DNA from: Tepidibacillus fermentans | GTDB lineage: Bacteria > Bacillota > Bacilli > Tepidibacillales > Tepidibacillaceae | Assembly (NCBI RefSeq): GCF_004342885.1 | Contig: NZ_SMAB01000019.1 | Coordinates: 1-45,651 of the forward strand | Length of the DNA stretch: 45,651 nucleotides | Direction of reading: 5' to 3' | In this document: positions 1 to 8,162 of the stretch, piece by piece | How the letters are laid out: the number at the start of each line of letters is the position of its first letter | Numbering within the stretch: position 1 is the first letter of the stretch | Made by a program: the position numbers and the translations under genes | Notes under the pieces: model-generated | What the model was told of the DNA's origin: nothing | The model's input: only the letters and a program-made list of their open reading frames with translations | Databases searched by the model: none

Positions 1-94
1 TGACATGAAGGAAAGCGGATTGCGGGAAAACTGCACGATCCGTTTGATTGAGCGGACGGAGGAAGGCGTAAGCCGACCTCCTTCGACTCTACAC
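1..94 (+). mobile_element. 3' end of a group II intron (domains V and VI)
   Basis: Bases 14-44 fold as domain V. The lower helix 14-20/38-44 begins with the catalytic triad AGC and contains a G-U pair. There is a two-base CG bulge at 36-37, an upper helix 21-25/31-35 and a GAAAA loop. Bases 50-89 fold as domain VI: GAG/CTC, CGGA/TTCG and GGAGG/CCTCC pair, leaving A86 unpaired as a candidate branch point 6-8 bases before the end (C92 or C94). The triad differs from the CGC of the class C intron that follows, so this is a different intron. Its 5' part lies outside the window. Confidence 0.65.
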
Positions 95-1649
95 CTATCT
101 CAAATCTAGGATGGATAGGAAAGGACCGAACATTAAGGAGGTTAGTAGCTTTGAAAGATTCGAAAGGCATACAAAGACCACAGAAAACTCCATACGAGAC
201 TTACCCTGTTGATATAGAGATGGAAGCTCGAAATAAACAGGAAGCGTGTAGTATGCCTACGGCATCTGATGAGACGAAAGCCAAAACTAAACCTTTAACT
301 GGTGACCTTTTAGAAATCATCCTTAGTAGCCGAAATTTAAATGAGGCAGCTAAGAGAGTGGTTAAGAATAAAGGAAGTCATGGAGTTGATGGTATGAAGA
401 TAGATGAACTTCTACCTTACCTACAACAACATGGTGAAACTTTAAGAGGTCTTCTGCTAGAAGAAGAATATAGACCAAATCCAGTTAGAAGGGTAGAAAT
501 TCCCAAACCAAATGGGGGAATTAGACTACTAGGAATACCTACGGTAATAGACAGATTTATTCAACAAGCTATCGCTCAGATTCTTACTCTTATATTTGAT
601 GGAAGTTTTTCAGAAAATAGTTACGGTTTTAGACCTAGAAAAAGTGCGCAGATGGCAGTGCTTAAAGCAAAGGAGTATATCGAACAAGGGTATACATGGA
701 CAGTGGATATGGATCTTGAGAAATTCTTCGATAAGGTGAACCACGATATTCTAATGTCTAGAGTAGCGAGAAAAGTCAAGGATAAAAGAGTCCTTAGACT
801 AATAAGGAGATACCTTGAATCAGGAATAATGCTAAATGGAATAACAATCATTAAACCTGATGAAGGAACGCCACAAGGCGGTCCATTAAGTCCTCTTTTG
901 AGTAATATCCTCCTCGACGATCTAGACAAAGAGCTAGAGAAAAGAGGGCATAAGTTCTGTCGATATGCGGATGACTGTAATATCTACGTTAAAAGTAGAC
1001 GCAGTGGAGAACGAGTTCTCGAAAGCATAACTAATTTTCTGGAAACAAAGCTTAAATTAAAAGTAAATAAAGAGAAAAGTGCAGTTGATAGACCGTGGAA
1101 AAGGAAGTTTTTAGGGTTTACGTTTTACTCCTATTATGGAAAAACGGGGATTCTACCCCACGAGAAGAGTATGAAAAGACTTAAAGAAAAGATAAAGGAT
1201 ATTACGAATAGAAACGTAAGTCGTAGTATGGGATCTAGGATGAAAAGTCTGAATCAACTCATAACGGGATGGGTCAATTATTTTAGAATCGCAGCGATGA
1301 AAGGAAAACTAAAAGAAATTGATGGTTGGACTAGAAGAAGATTAAGAGCTTGTGTCTGGAAACAATGGAAGAAAATTAAAACAAGATATAGAAACCTCTT
1401 GAAATTCAAGATTTCTGACGGAAAGGCATGGGAATATGCCAATACCCGGAAGGGTTACTGGCGAATCTCTAATAGTCCAATTTTAAGTAAAACCCTGACT
1501 AACCAATACTGGATTAATCAGGGCTTTAAAAGTTTTTCTTTACAGTATAAAGCTTTTAGTTTGTCTTAATGAACCGCCGTGTACCGAACGGTACGCACGG
1601 TGGTGTGAGAGGACGCTGAATAAAATAATTATTCAGCTCCTACTCGATT
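95..1649 (+). mobile_element. Group IIC intron, 3' portion (DIII, maturase ORF, DV, DVI)
   Basis: Bases 95-140 contain a CCTATC/GATAGG hairpin followed by AAGGACCGAAC, resembling domain III and the junction before the ORF in class C introns. After the maturase, bases 1570-1606 form domain V with a CGC triad, a two-base CG bulge and a UACC-GAAC-GGUA tip, as in the Oceanobacillus IIC ribozyme. Domain VI follows at about 1609-1642 and the intron ends near CTACTCGAT at 1648-1649. The 5' domains are not contiguous here because another intron's 3' end sits directly upstream. Confidence 0.8.
151..1569 (+). CDS. ltrA: Group IIC intron reverse transcriptase/maturase
   Basis: This 472-aa protein assists splicing and retrohoming of its host intron. 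The reverse-transcriptase domain fills roughly residues 50-340, with the catalytic YADD at about 271-274 and the conserved PQGGPLSPLLSN block before it. A maturase (X) domain follows with GWVNYFRIA at about 370. There is no HNH endonuclease domain after it, which is typical of class C proteins. These use single-stranded or terminator-associated DNA targets (family knowledge). The start is TTG at 151, placed by the AAGGAGG at 135-141. The reading frame is intact. Whether the element still moves depends on the missing 5' ribozyme part and on the upstream intron fragment. Confidence 0.93.
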   Translation: MKDSKGIQRPQKTPYETYPVDIEMEARNKQEACSMPTASDETKAKTKPLTGDLLEIILSSRNLNEAAKRVVKNKGSHGVDGMKIDELLPYLQQHGETLRGLLLEEEYRPNPVRRVEIPKPNGGIRLLGIPTVIDRFIQQAIAQILTLIFDGSFSENSYGFRPRKSAQMAVLKAKEYIEQGYTWTVDMDLEKFFDKVNHDILMSRVARKVKDKRVLRLIRRYLESGIMLNGITIIKPDEGTPQGGPLSPLLSNILLDDLDKELEKRGHKFCRYADDCNIYVKSRRSGERVLESITNFLETKLKLKVNKEKSAVDRPWKRKFLGFTFYSYYGKTGILPHEKSMKRLKEKIKDITNRNVSRSMGSRMKSLNQLITGWVNYFRIAAMKGKLKEIDGWTRRRLRACVWKQWKKIKTRYRNLLKFKISDGKAWEYANTRKGYWRISNSPILSKTLTNQYWINQGFKSFSLQYKAFSLS

Positions 1650-1768
1650 TCATACCCAGGTGCTAAAAATTGGTAGACCGATCTTCACAAAATCTCCATA
1701 CTTCTTTGTTTGAATAGAATTAGTTCGTCACCCTGACGTTCAAAAAGAAGAAGAAAAGGAGAGACAAC
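1650..1768 (+). other. Intergenic region between intron and NlpC/P60 gene
   Basis: No gene seen. An inverted repeat CGTCA-CCC-TGACG lies at 1726-1738, about 30 bases before the start codon. It could be a small operator or part of the mRNA leader. No convincing -35/-10 pair was found. Confidence 0.35.
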
Positions 1769-2863
1769 ATGAGATTACCAAAGAAGAAATCTGCCTTTAT
1801 TCTTAGCTCAATGCTGGTGGGGACCTTAGCGTTTGGAGGAATGGCCTCTGCACAAGCCGCAATTACTACAGGTTCTGTCAATTTTCGAACAGCACCTACA
1901 ACCAATAGTCAAGTGGTTGGTGTCGTTCCAAAGGGAGAACAAGTAGAGGTCATTAACCAAGTGAACAATAGTTGGTCTAAGGTAACCTATGAATACAAGG
2001 GGAAGAACTACACAGGTTACATTTCTAACCGTTATTACACACTTCAAGATGGTTGGACGAGCCCAACGATAACGATTGAGCAAGGGAAAAAGGCCATTAT
2101 AACTGGCTCAGTCAACTTTAGAAGTGAGCCTTCACTACAGGGTACGGTTCTTGGAAAAGTACCAAAAGGGGATATTGTCAATGTCCTTCAGGAGGTAAAC
2201 CAATATTGGTCAAAAGTTACCTATGAGCACGAGGGAATCTTACACACTGGGTACATTTCTAACCGCTATTTTTCATACGTGGATGGGACAAGCTCACAGA
2301 TATCAATTGGACAAAGCCAACAACAAGCGGTACCAGATACAGCGAATCCAGATTTAGTTCAAACACCAGCAGTTTCTAATCCAACAACCCAAACGCCAGT
2401 AAATCCATCTACGGAACAAACGACAAAGGCAGATTGGGAGAAGAAAGCAGACGCGATTATTCAGACAGGATTAAAGTATTGGGGAACTGAATATCGACTT
2501 GGTGCGGACTACGATCGGGATGGATCATATTTGTTTGATTGCTCTAGTTTTACAGAACAAATATATGAGGAAAACGGAATCGATTTATTACGAAGCTCAC
2601 GTCAACAAGCCACACAAGGAGTCAGTGTTAAAAGAAGTGAAATCCGTAAAGGGGATTTAGCCTTCTTCGCCACACAAGGAGATTATGTTAATGGACAGCC
2701 AAGAATCGACCACGTGGCGATTGTAAAGGATGTAAAACCTGATGGTACGATTCAACTCCTTCATACGTATAAGAAAGGAATTGGGGTTACGACATCAACC
2801 ATGTATCCGAATAAAGGGTATTGGAATGATACCTTCTTATTCGCAAAACGCGTGATTCAGTAA
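1769..2863 (+). CDS. Secreted SH3b-SH3b-NlpC/P60 peptidoglycan endopeptidase
   Basis: The 364-aa exported protein is probably a cell-wall hydrolase cutting stem-peptide bonds. It has a signal peptide (about 1-31, ending ASAQA), two bacterial SH3 domains at about 32-95 and 108-172 that share SVNFR and SKVTYE signatures, and a Pro/Gln/Thr-rich linker. The NlpC/P60 domain occupies about 222-364. Catalytic candidates are Cys257 (FDCSSF), the His of DHVAIV near 314 and the His of LLHTY near 331. The start ATG has a good AAAGGAG site 7-8 bases upstream. The gene stands alone between the intron and a terminator. The substrate bond is inferred from the family only. Confidence 0.9.
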   Translation: MRLPKKKSAFILSSMLVGTLAFGGMASAQAAITTGSVNFRTAPTTNSQVVGVVPKGEQVEVINQVNNSWSKVTYEYKGKNYTGYISNRYYTLQDGWTSPTITIEQGKKAIITGSVNFRSEPSLQGTVLGKVPKGDIVNVLQEVNQYWSKVTYEHEGILHTGYISNRYFSYVDGTSSQISIGQSQQQAVPDTANPDLVQTPAVSNPTTQTPVNPSTEQTTKADWEKKADAIIQTGLKYWGTEYRLGADYDRDGSYLFDCSSFTEQIYEENGIDLLRSSRQQATQGVSVKRSEIRKGDLAFFATQGDYVNGQPRIDHVAIVKDVKPDGTIQLLHTYKKGIGVTTSTMYPNKGYWNDTFLFAKRVIQ

Positions 2864-2880
2864 GGTAGAATAGAAAAATG

Positions 2881-2920
2881 GAAGGAAGTGAAGGGGATTT
2901 CTCCACTTCCTTCACGTTTT
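2881..2920 (+). terminator. Intrinsic terminator after the NlpC/P60 gene
   Basis: A ten-base-pair stem GAAGGAAGTG/CACTTCCTTC with a 13-base loop is followed by ACGTTTT. It lies 18 bases after the stop codon. Confidence 0.8.
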
Positions 2921-2924
2921 AAAG

Positions 2925-2978
2925 ATAACAAAAATGTTAGATGTTTGTTTTGAAAATGTAACCAATGCAACTTATACT
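2925..2978 (+). promoter_or_regulatory. Tandem 11-bp repeat operator and promoter of doxDA (box A)
   Basis: Four 11-base units start at 2925, 2936, 2947 and 2958 (ATAACAAAAAT, GTTAGATGTTT, GTTTTGAAAAT, GTAACCAATGC). The -10 box TATACT at 2973 begins 15 bases after the start of the last unit. There is no good -35 box, which fits an activator-dependent promoter. The same layout occurs at five other promoters in this window. Confidence 0.7.
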
Positions 2979-3021
2979 GTTTAAAGTCAGCAAGAATTAA
3001 ACAACAGGAGAGTGAAAATAA

Positions 3022-3546
3022 ATGAGTGATCAAATCACGGAAAATAAAGCCACGGTTTTTGCTGCTTTATGGATGCTGCCGATTCGCTTTGTAACAGGAT
3101 GGGTATTCTTTTCAGCAGGATTGAGAAAGTTTATACCAGAGAAAATTGATCCGGATTCAGCGGGTTGGCTGGGGCATAAAATTGCTGGGTTTGCACCAAA
3201 TGCATTTTTAGTTGGACCAATGATTGATCAAGTAACTCAATCTCAAGCATTAACACAATTTTTTATTGTTTCTTTAGGAATTATGCAAATTATAGCAGGA
3301 GTATTACTCTTGTTAGGATTATTCACTAGGCTCGCAAGCTTTGCCACTTTAGCAATGAGTATAGCCATCCTTTTTTCCGCAGGTTGGTTAGGTCCAGACT
3401 GTTTGGATGAGTACAATATGAATATTACCTTCATGGCAACGAGCATGAGTTTATTACTTGCTGGTGGGGGGAGATATTTTGGGCTGGATGCGATTCTACA
3501 ACGAAAATATCCAAACTTTACTATAGGAGGGTTCAGACTATGGTAA
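3022..3546 (+). CDS. doxD: Thiosulfate:quinone oxidoreductase large subunit (DoxD family)
   Basis: This 174-aa integral membrane protein belongs to the DoxD/DoxX family. With DoxA, such proteins oxidise thiosulfate to tetrathionate and pass electrons to quinone in the membrane (known for the archaeal enzyme). Hydrophobic segments lie at about 16-32, 75-100, 103-125 and 131-150. The N-terminal FVTGWVFFSAGLRKF motif is typical. The GAGAG-type ribosome site precedes ATG 3022. The stop overlaps the start of the next gene by seven bases, so the two are translationally coupled. The promoter carries the repeat operator, linking it to the nearby two-component system. Activity on thiosulfate is inferred from the paired DoxA. 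Confidence 0.8.
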   Translation: MSDQITENKATVFAALWMLPIRFVTGWVFFSAGLRKFIPEKIDPDSAGWLGHKIAGFAPNAFLVGPMIDQVTQSQALTQFFIVSLGIMQIIAGVLLLLGLFTRLASFATLAMSIAILFSAGWLGPDCLDEYNMNITFMATSMSLLLAGGGRYFGLDAILQRKYPNFTIGGFRLW

Positions 3547-4001
3547 AAAATAAGAGATTAACATTTGGTTTAACCATATTTCTCTTTGCTATCTCGATGA
3601 TTCTTTATCAATATTTCTTTTCGGGATTTACTGATCTTAAGAACCCGGCTAAATCACCGAATGTCGTGATTTCAGATGTAGGTGTTCAGGACAGCGTTCT
3701 TACGTTTCAAGGATATAATAAAGGCGGAGAAAGTGGATATATCATAAACGCAAAAGTGACAGATGGCAATTTTACAGTTGAGATGAATGCAGAAGAATTA
3801 GGGAATTACCCAAAAGATAGGATTGAAAATAAAAATATAAATACCGTAAAGGGAAATAAGTATTCGTTACAATTTCCTAGAGGTGGGAAAGCTATTATCG
3901 ATATTGAACTTCCTGTAGGATTTAAAAAGGAGAATTTACAACTACAATTAACGGATGTCAGTGGAAAAGTCTTTGCTTATCCATATAATAAATCCAAATA
4001 A
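3540..4001 (+). CDS. doxA: Thiosulfate:quinone oxidoreductase small subunit (DoxA-like)
   Basis: A 153-aa protein with one N-terminal membrane helix (about 8-28) and an extracytoplasmic beta-rich domain. Its size, topology and position just after DoxD match the DoxA subunit. Sequence signatures are weak, so part of the call rests on context. It overlaps doxD by seven bases (ATG inside the last codons of doxD) and is followed by a terminator, making a two-gene unit. Confidence 0.7.
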   Translation: MVKNKRLTFGLTIFLFAISMILYQYFFSGFTDLKNPAKSPNVVISDVGVQDSVLTFQGYNKGGESGYIINAKVTDGNFTVEMNAEELGNYPKDRIENKNINTVKGNKYSLQFPRGGKAIIDIELPVGFKKENLQLQLTDVSGKVFAYPYNKSK

Positions 4002-4010
4002 TGATTAACG

Positions 4011-4037
4011 AAAATCGGCCTCGAAGGTCGATTTTTT
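4011..4037 (+). terminator. Intrinsic terminator after doxDA
   Basis: The stem AAATCGGCCT/AGGTCGATTT (4012-4034, one G-T pair) with a three-base loop is followed by a run of T to 4037. Confidence 0.8.
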
Positions 4038-4128
4038 CTCTTATGAAAAAACGTTTCTCTAGACTAACACATATTTCCTCATATATGATGGGAAAATAAG
4101 AGAAGTTTGGGTGAAGGAGTATTGGAAA

Positions 4129-5019
4129 ATGAGTGATAAATCAGTTGAGATAGGGCAAGGGGAATTAGGAAGTTGGATTAGCATCATTTCTTACATATCG
4201 TTAGCTGCGCTGAAATTGTTCATCGGTTATCTATTTTTATCAAAAGCATTAGTTGCAGATGGATTAAATAATACCACCGACATTGTCGGTTCAATCGCTG
4301 TTTTGATTGGCTTCAAAATTGCAAAGTTACCCCCCGATCCTGACCATACCTATGGCCATTATCGTGCAGAAACGATTGCCTCGATGATCGCTTCCCTCAT
4401 CATGTTGGCGGTCGGTATTAATGTAGTGTACCAATCCATCCAAAATGTGTTCAATCCATCTACAGAAGTTCCATCATTAATTACTGCATGGGTGGCATTG
4501 GTAGCAGCAATCGTAATGTATATCGTATATCGATACAATATCCAATTGGCTGAACGAATCAAAAGTGATGGTCTAAAAGCAGTCGCATTAGATAATCGTT
4601 CCGATGCAATGGTGAGTATTGGGGCGGCCATTGGCATTATTGGTTCCCAATTTGGTTTTTCCTGGTTAGACCCATTAGCGGCTTTAATTGTGGGGATTAT
4701 TATCATAAAAACAGCTTGGGAAATTTTCCGTGAAACATCCCATAATCTATCGGACGGCTATGAGGCAGATATCCTAGAAGAGATGAAAGCGGAAGTGGAT
4801 CAATTAGAAGATGTAAAAAGTATCATCGACATAAAAGCAAGAAAACTTGGCAGTTCAACCATTGTTGATGTAACGATTGGTGTAGATCCAACAATGAATG
4901 TTGCAGAAAGCCATCAGATTACAGAAGTGATTGAAGAACATTTAATGAGGCATTATGAGGGAGTGGCAAGGGTTCATGTCCATGTGGAACCAGTAAAGGA
5001 AAGCGTAAAAAAAGTCTAG
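4129..5019 (+). CDS. Cation diffusion facilitator family transporter (FieF/MntB-like)
   Basis: This 296-aa CDF protein exports divalent metal in exchange for protons. Six hydrophobic segments cover about the first 200 residues. Metal-site signatures are the DGLNNTTD block in helix 2 and LDNRSDA in helix 5. HTYGHYRAE lies in the loop between helices 2 and 3. A cytoplasmic C-terminal domain ends in HVHVEPV. The absence of a His-rich loop and the D-rich sites favour Fe/Mn or broad specificity over strict zinc (inference). The start ATG at 4129 is preferred to the upstream GTG because GAAGGAGT lies eight bases before it. The gene stands alone; no repeat operator was seen upstream. Confidence 0.88.
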   Translation: MSDKSVEIGQGELGSWISIISYISLAALKLFIGYLFLSKALVADGLNNTTDIVGSIAVLIGFKIAKLPPDPDHTYGHYRAETIASMIASLIMLAVGINVVYQSIQNVFNPSTEVPSLITAWVALVAAIVMYIVYRYNIQLAERIKSDGLKAVALDNRSDAMVSIGAAIGIIGSQFGFSWLDPLAALIVGIIIIKTAWEIFRETSHNLSDGYEADILEEMKAEVDQLEDVKSIIDIKARKLGSSTIVDVTIGVDPTMNVAESHQITEVIEEHLMRHYEGVARVHVHVEPVKESVKKV

Positions 5020-5030
5020 AAGATTAAAAA

Positions 5031-5057
5031 AAGAACCCCCTTACCGAGTAAGGGGGT
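5031..5057 (-). terminator. Intrinsic terminator of the minus-strand secreted-protein unit
   Basis: A perfect stem AACCCCCTTAC/GTAAGGGGGTT with loop CGA lies at 5034-5057. On the minus strand it is followed by TTCTTTTTTTAA, a strong U-tract. It may also stop plus-strand transcripts from the CDF gene less efficiently. Confidence 0.85.
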
Positions 5058-5063
5058 TGCGTA

Positions 5064-5825
5064 TTACCATCTTGAACTATGGTCGTTGTTCCAGTTTTGA
5101 TGATTTTCAGACATATTTCTTTGATGATTTGGTTCTATTTGCTGATGGTTTTTACCCATTTGGCTATCGTGCATAGGCTGTTGGTTTATTTGGTTCATAT
5201 TCATGTTAGTGTTTTGCTTTACTGTTTGATTTTGAGTTGGTTTTGTAGAAGTATGATGAGTATTTGCTTGTTGAACTGGTTTATTGGTTGTGTTCTTTTG
5301 TGCATTTGCTGGATTCTTTGTTTGGTTTACAGTACGTTGTTTATTCATTTGTTCCATCCATGCTTTGTCCAATTCAATCATTTGTTCCGGAGTTATATTT
5401 TTCATCATTTGTCTATCCATCTCGGTCATCTGTTGATAGAGATCACTTTTGTTTTGAAACGTACCGTTTTGAACGAGTTTTACCCAATTATCATGCATTG
5501 CTTTGATTTGTTCTGCGGTAGGTTGAACCACATTTGTAGTCTGTTGTGGGGTGTTGACATTTGCAGATTGTGATGTTGTACCAGTAACTAGATTGACACT
5601 ATCAGTTGTTGCTGTTAAATTTACAGTCTGTTTAGGTGTTGATTGATTTGATACCTTCGCTGTATTTTGAGTCGTATTCATTGGCATAGGATTTGGATCG
5701 TTCTGAACCCAATTCGCAATTTTCTGTTGCGTATCTGGTGATAATGCAGCATTTGCTACACCAACCCCACCTACTCCTAAAAGTAAACTAAGGGAAAGAG
5801 AAACAATTTTACTTGAGAATAACAT
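5064..5825 (-). CDS. Secreted Met/Gln/Asn-rich protein, paralogue 1
   Basis: A 253-aa exported protein of unknown function. The signal peptide ends VANAA near residue 27. It then reads LSPDTQQKIANWVQ, a long Thr/Gln/Asn linker, and a helical Met-rich core containing DLYQQM, MDRQMM and ITPEQM. The Asn/His/Gln-rich tail ends in Trp. The paralogue at 10354-11037 shares the order SPD-Q-NW-Q, DLYQQM, MDRQMM, TPEQMI, DKAWM. The ATG at 5825 is chosen because GGAGGT lies seven bases upstream. It follows the kinase gene by 110 bases on the same strand and ends at a strong terminator, so it is probably cotranscribed with the two-component genes. A metal-binding or envelope-sensor role is only a guess from the Met/His content. 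Confidence 0.8.
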   Translation of the reverse strand: MLFSSKIVSLSLSLLLGVGGVGVANAALSPDTQQKIANWVQNDPNPMPMNTTQNTAKVSNQSTPKQTVNLTATTDSVNLVTGTTSQSANVNTPQQTTNVVQPTAEQIKAMHDNWVKLVQNGTFQNKSDLYQQMTEMDRQMMKNITPEQMIELDKAWMEQMNKQRTVNQTKNPANAQKNTTNKPVQQANTHHTSTKPTQNQTVKQNTNMNMNQINQQPMHDSQMGKNHQQIEPNHQRNMSENHQNWNNDHSSRW

Positions 5826-5935
5826 AATAATGACCTCCAAATATCTTTTATTTTTAATCGGGTACCCTTACAACTGTTTATCCGCAGGCCATTTCATTTT
5901 TAAGTGGGGGAAACTCTTTTTATTTAATAAAATCC

Positions 5936-7276
5936 TTAATCTTTTACTATGGGGAGGAAAATCGAAAAAGATGATCCTTCACCTAGCTTGCTTTTTACTT
6001 CAACATGACCCTCATGTAATTCGATAATTTTTTTTGTTATTGCTAAACCTAATCCCGTACCTCTTGATTCCCTTGCTCTTGATTTATCTACTTTATAAAA
6101 GCGTTCCCAAATATTTTCGATTTCTTCCTCTGGAATTCCAGGGCCGTTGTCAGTAACTTGGATAAAGACTTCGTGCCGATTTTCTAATTCTCCCCAACTG
6201 ACTTCAACGATACCACTATTTGGGGTGTAAGTTATGGCATTTCCGAGCAAATTCGTCATGACTTGTTTCAGACGATCGATATGGCCAAATACGGTGATAT
6301 CACTGTGGTTCGGTTGGACAGAAAGTTTGATATTCTTTTCTTTTGCGAGACGTTTAAAATTGTCTGTTGTAAAATGAACCAGTTTGGCTACCGAGATATA
6401 TTCCATTTCATCTGGATTTAAAACTTTACCAACTTCTAATGAACGCAAATCCAACAGATCATCAACCAAACGTTTCAACCGTTGAGATTCACTAAGAATA
6501 TTAGCTAGGTATTTCTCTTTTTCTTCATCAGATTTAACTAAACCGTCAAGAATTGCTTCCGAAAAACTTTGAATGACGGTTAAAGGTGTACGTAATTCGT
6601 GTGAGACATTGGAGACAAATTCACGTCGAATTCGATCAAGTTTTTGTATGGCATCAATTTTCTCTTTTAATTCGATGGACATATGATTTAATGAAGAAGC
6701 TAACCTGCCTACTTCATCATTTGAAACGATCTGAACTTGTTTTCCAAAATTTCCGTCAGCAATTGAACGAGCTGTTTCTTCCATCTTACGTAAGGGTTTT
6801 GTTAAATTTTTTACAATAAAAATACTGAGAATGGTTACGACGAGTATACCGACAAGAGCAACCCATAAGGAAATACGGGTAATGCCGTAGACGTGTTCCT
6901 TTAAGGAAGAAATCGGGCTATAGATGACAACCGCGCCCAAAATCTTGCTATTGTCTCTGATTGGGATTGCTGCTAAAAACAAATCTGGTGTTCGGTCATT
7001 TATTTTTCCAGTGAAAATAATATTTTCGCCTTTCCACAAGTCAGACAAGTAACTTTGATTTAGTTCAATCGGGATTTTTTTTTCTTCGCTTGCGTATTGA
7101 AAACTACGAATGTTTTTCTTCTCATCATAAATCATTAAATTTGCATCTAAGAATTTCGATAAGATACCGAGACGTTCGTGCGCTTTAATCCAATTATCCG
7201 CAGATTGATCATTGCGGATAATATCGGCCACCTCTTCTGCTTCATAAATGTAAAATTGAGCTTGTTGATCATACAT
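5936..7276 (-). CDS. Membrane sensor histidine kinase (5' end apparently frameshifted)
   Basis: The open frame from ATG 7276 gives 446 aa: the C-terminal part of a short sensor domain (to about 125), a membrane helix (about 127-150), HAMP (about 155-205), HisKA with the phospho-acceptor His in VSHELRTPL (about 225) and HATPase_c with N, G1 (DNGPGIPEE) and G2 (GTGLGLAI) boxes. The frame stays open upstream to about 7402. It encodes a first membrane helix (7363-7280) but no ATG, GTG or TTG. The natural start would be the ATG at 7388, overlapping the response-regulator stop, but it is one base out of frame because of the A6 run at 7374-7379. With five A the protein would begin MVNKNNIVVKFWVSIV. 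The partner is the regulator encoded just upstream. Confidence 0.85.
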   Translation of the reverse strand: MYDQQAQFYIYEAEEVADIIRNDQSADNWIKAHERLGILSKFLDANLMIYDEKKNIRSFQYASEEKKIPIELNQSYLSDLWKGENIIFTGKINDRTPDLFLAAIPIRDNSKILGAVVIYSPISSLKEHVYGITRISLWVALVGILVVTILSIFIVKNLTKPLRKMEETARSIADGNFGKQVQIVSNDEVGRLASSLNHMSIELKEKIDAIQKLDRIRREFVSNVSHELRTPLTVIQSFSEAILDGLVKSDEEKEKYLANILSESQRLKRLVDDLLDLRSLEVGKVLNPDEMEYISVAKLVHFTTDNFKRLAKEKNIKLSVQPNHSDITVFGHIDRLKQVMTNLLGNAITYTPNSGIVEVSWGELENRHEVFIQVTDNGPGIPEEEIENIWERFYKVDKSRARESRGTGLGLAITKKIIELHEGHVEVKSKLGEGSSFSIFLPIVKD

Positions 7277-7377
7277 TAGTTTTTTTATCTGAAAGGATTG
7301 GATAAAAACAGAGACAGAAAGAACGAAAACAATCAGAATGACAATACTTACCCAAAACTTAACTACAATGTTGTTTT

Positions 7378-8067
7378 TTATTGACCATTTGGTAAAAATT
7401 TATATCCAACCCCTCTCACGGTATGAATGAACGAACTATCCCCACCGTTTTTATCGATTTTGTCTCTCAGACGATTCATGTGAGTATCCACTGTTCGACT
7501 ATCACCAATATAGTCAAATCCCCAAACTTGCTCAAGCAATTCCTCTCGAGTAACAATTCTCCCAGGAGATTTAACTAAATAATGCAAAATATCAAATTCT
7601 TTCAGTGTAAATTTTACTTCTTCATCATTTATCAGCACTTGGCGAGTAATGACATTTACCGTCAAATTTTTAACTTTGTATACGTGGGAATCAGAGCTTG
7701 AACTTTCCGCTCGTCGGAGAACGGTCTTTACCCTCGCAACGACTTCACGTGGACTGAAAGGTTTTACAATATAATCGTCGGCTCCTAATTCTAATCCGAG
7801 AATCCGATCGTTTTCTTCTCCTTTTGCAGTGATCATAATGATTGGAATATCCAGGTTCTTTCGTACAAATTTTGTTACTGTCCATCCATCTAGGACAGGC
7901 ATCATTAAATCTAACAAAAGCAAATCAATATGTTGCTTTTCTAAAACATCTAATACCTTTTGCCCGTTATCTACTTCAATGACTGTATAATCTTCAGCTT
8001 CAAGATATAATTTCACCACGCTTCGGATACGTTCATCATCGTCAGCAATTAATATGACATTCTTCAT
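7378..8067 (-). CDS. OmpR/PhoB-family response regulator
   Basis: This 229-aa regulator has a receiver domain (about 1-120) with the acidic pair DDD near the N-terminus, phospho-acceptor Asp in LLLLDLMMP, Thr of MITAKG and Lys of VKPFSP. A winged-helix DNA-binding domain follows (about 130-229; TLKEFDILHYLV, RTVDTHMNRLRDKI). It resembles the ResD/PhoP group. I start it at ATG 8067, where AAGGAT lies upstream, because the earlier ATG at 8091 has no ribosome site. The promoter carries the same 11-bp repeats found at five other promoters here, as expected for an autoregulated member of a family that binds direct repeats. The kinase gene follows directly. The signal is unknown. Confidence 0.92.
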   Translation of the reverse strand: MKNVILIADDDERIRSVVKLYLEAEDYTVIEVDNGQKVLDVLEKQHIDLLLLDLMMPVLDGWTVTKFVRKNLDIPIIMITAKGEENDRILGLELGADDYIVKPFSPREVVARVKTVLRRAESSSSDSHVYKVKNLTVNVITRQVLINDEEVKFTLKEFDILHYLVKSPGRIVTREELLEQVWGFDYIGDSRTVDTHMNRLRDKIDKNGGDSSFIHTVRGVGYKFLPNGQ

Positions 8068-8103
8068 ATTTTCTTCATCCTTTTCCTTCATTATATATAA
8101 AAG

Positions 8104-8158
8104 ATTATAAACAATAATTAAGTTGCAGAATCTAACATTTTTGTAACATTCACCTTTT
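8104..8158 (-). promoter_or_regulatory. Tandem 11-bp repeat operator and promoter of the response regulator (box C)
   Basis: Read on the minus strand, the units are AAAAGGTGAAT, GTTACAAAAAT, GTTAGATTCTG and CAACTTAATTA, starting at 8158, 8147, 8136 and 8125. The -10 box TATAAT is at 8109-8104, 16 bases after the start of the last unit. It sits back to back with the plus-strand box at 8163. Confidence 0.65.
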
Positions 8159-8162
8159 AAAT

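Noticed and set aside
1726-1738. Inverted repeat CGTCA-CCC-TGACG as a defined operator
   Set aside because: It is a single short copy with no promoter elements around it, so it is kept only as a note.
5079-5573. A 164-aa open frame opposite the secreted Met/Gln/Asn-rich gene
   Set aside because: It is the mirror of a gene with a clear signal peptide and paralogue. It has no ribosome site and its composition is odd (Phe, Leu, Cys).
5826-5935. A repeat operator upstream of secreted paralogue 1
   Set aside because: No ACAAAAAT/GTNA units in 11-base phase could be found; cotranscription with the kinase explains its expression better.
7374-7388. Programmed -1 frameshifting at the A6 run to express the kinase
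   Set aside because: The needed shift is +1 relative to the ATG frame, so the A-rich slippery sequence would move ribosomes the wrong way.
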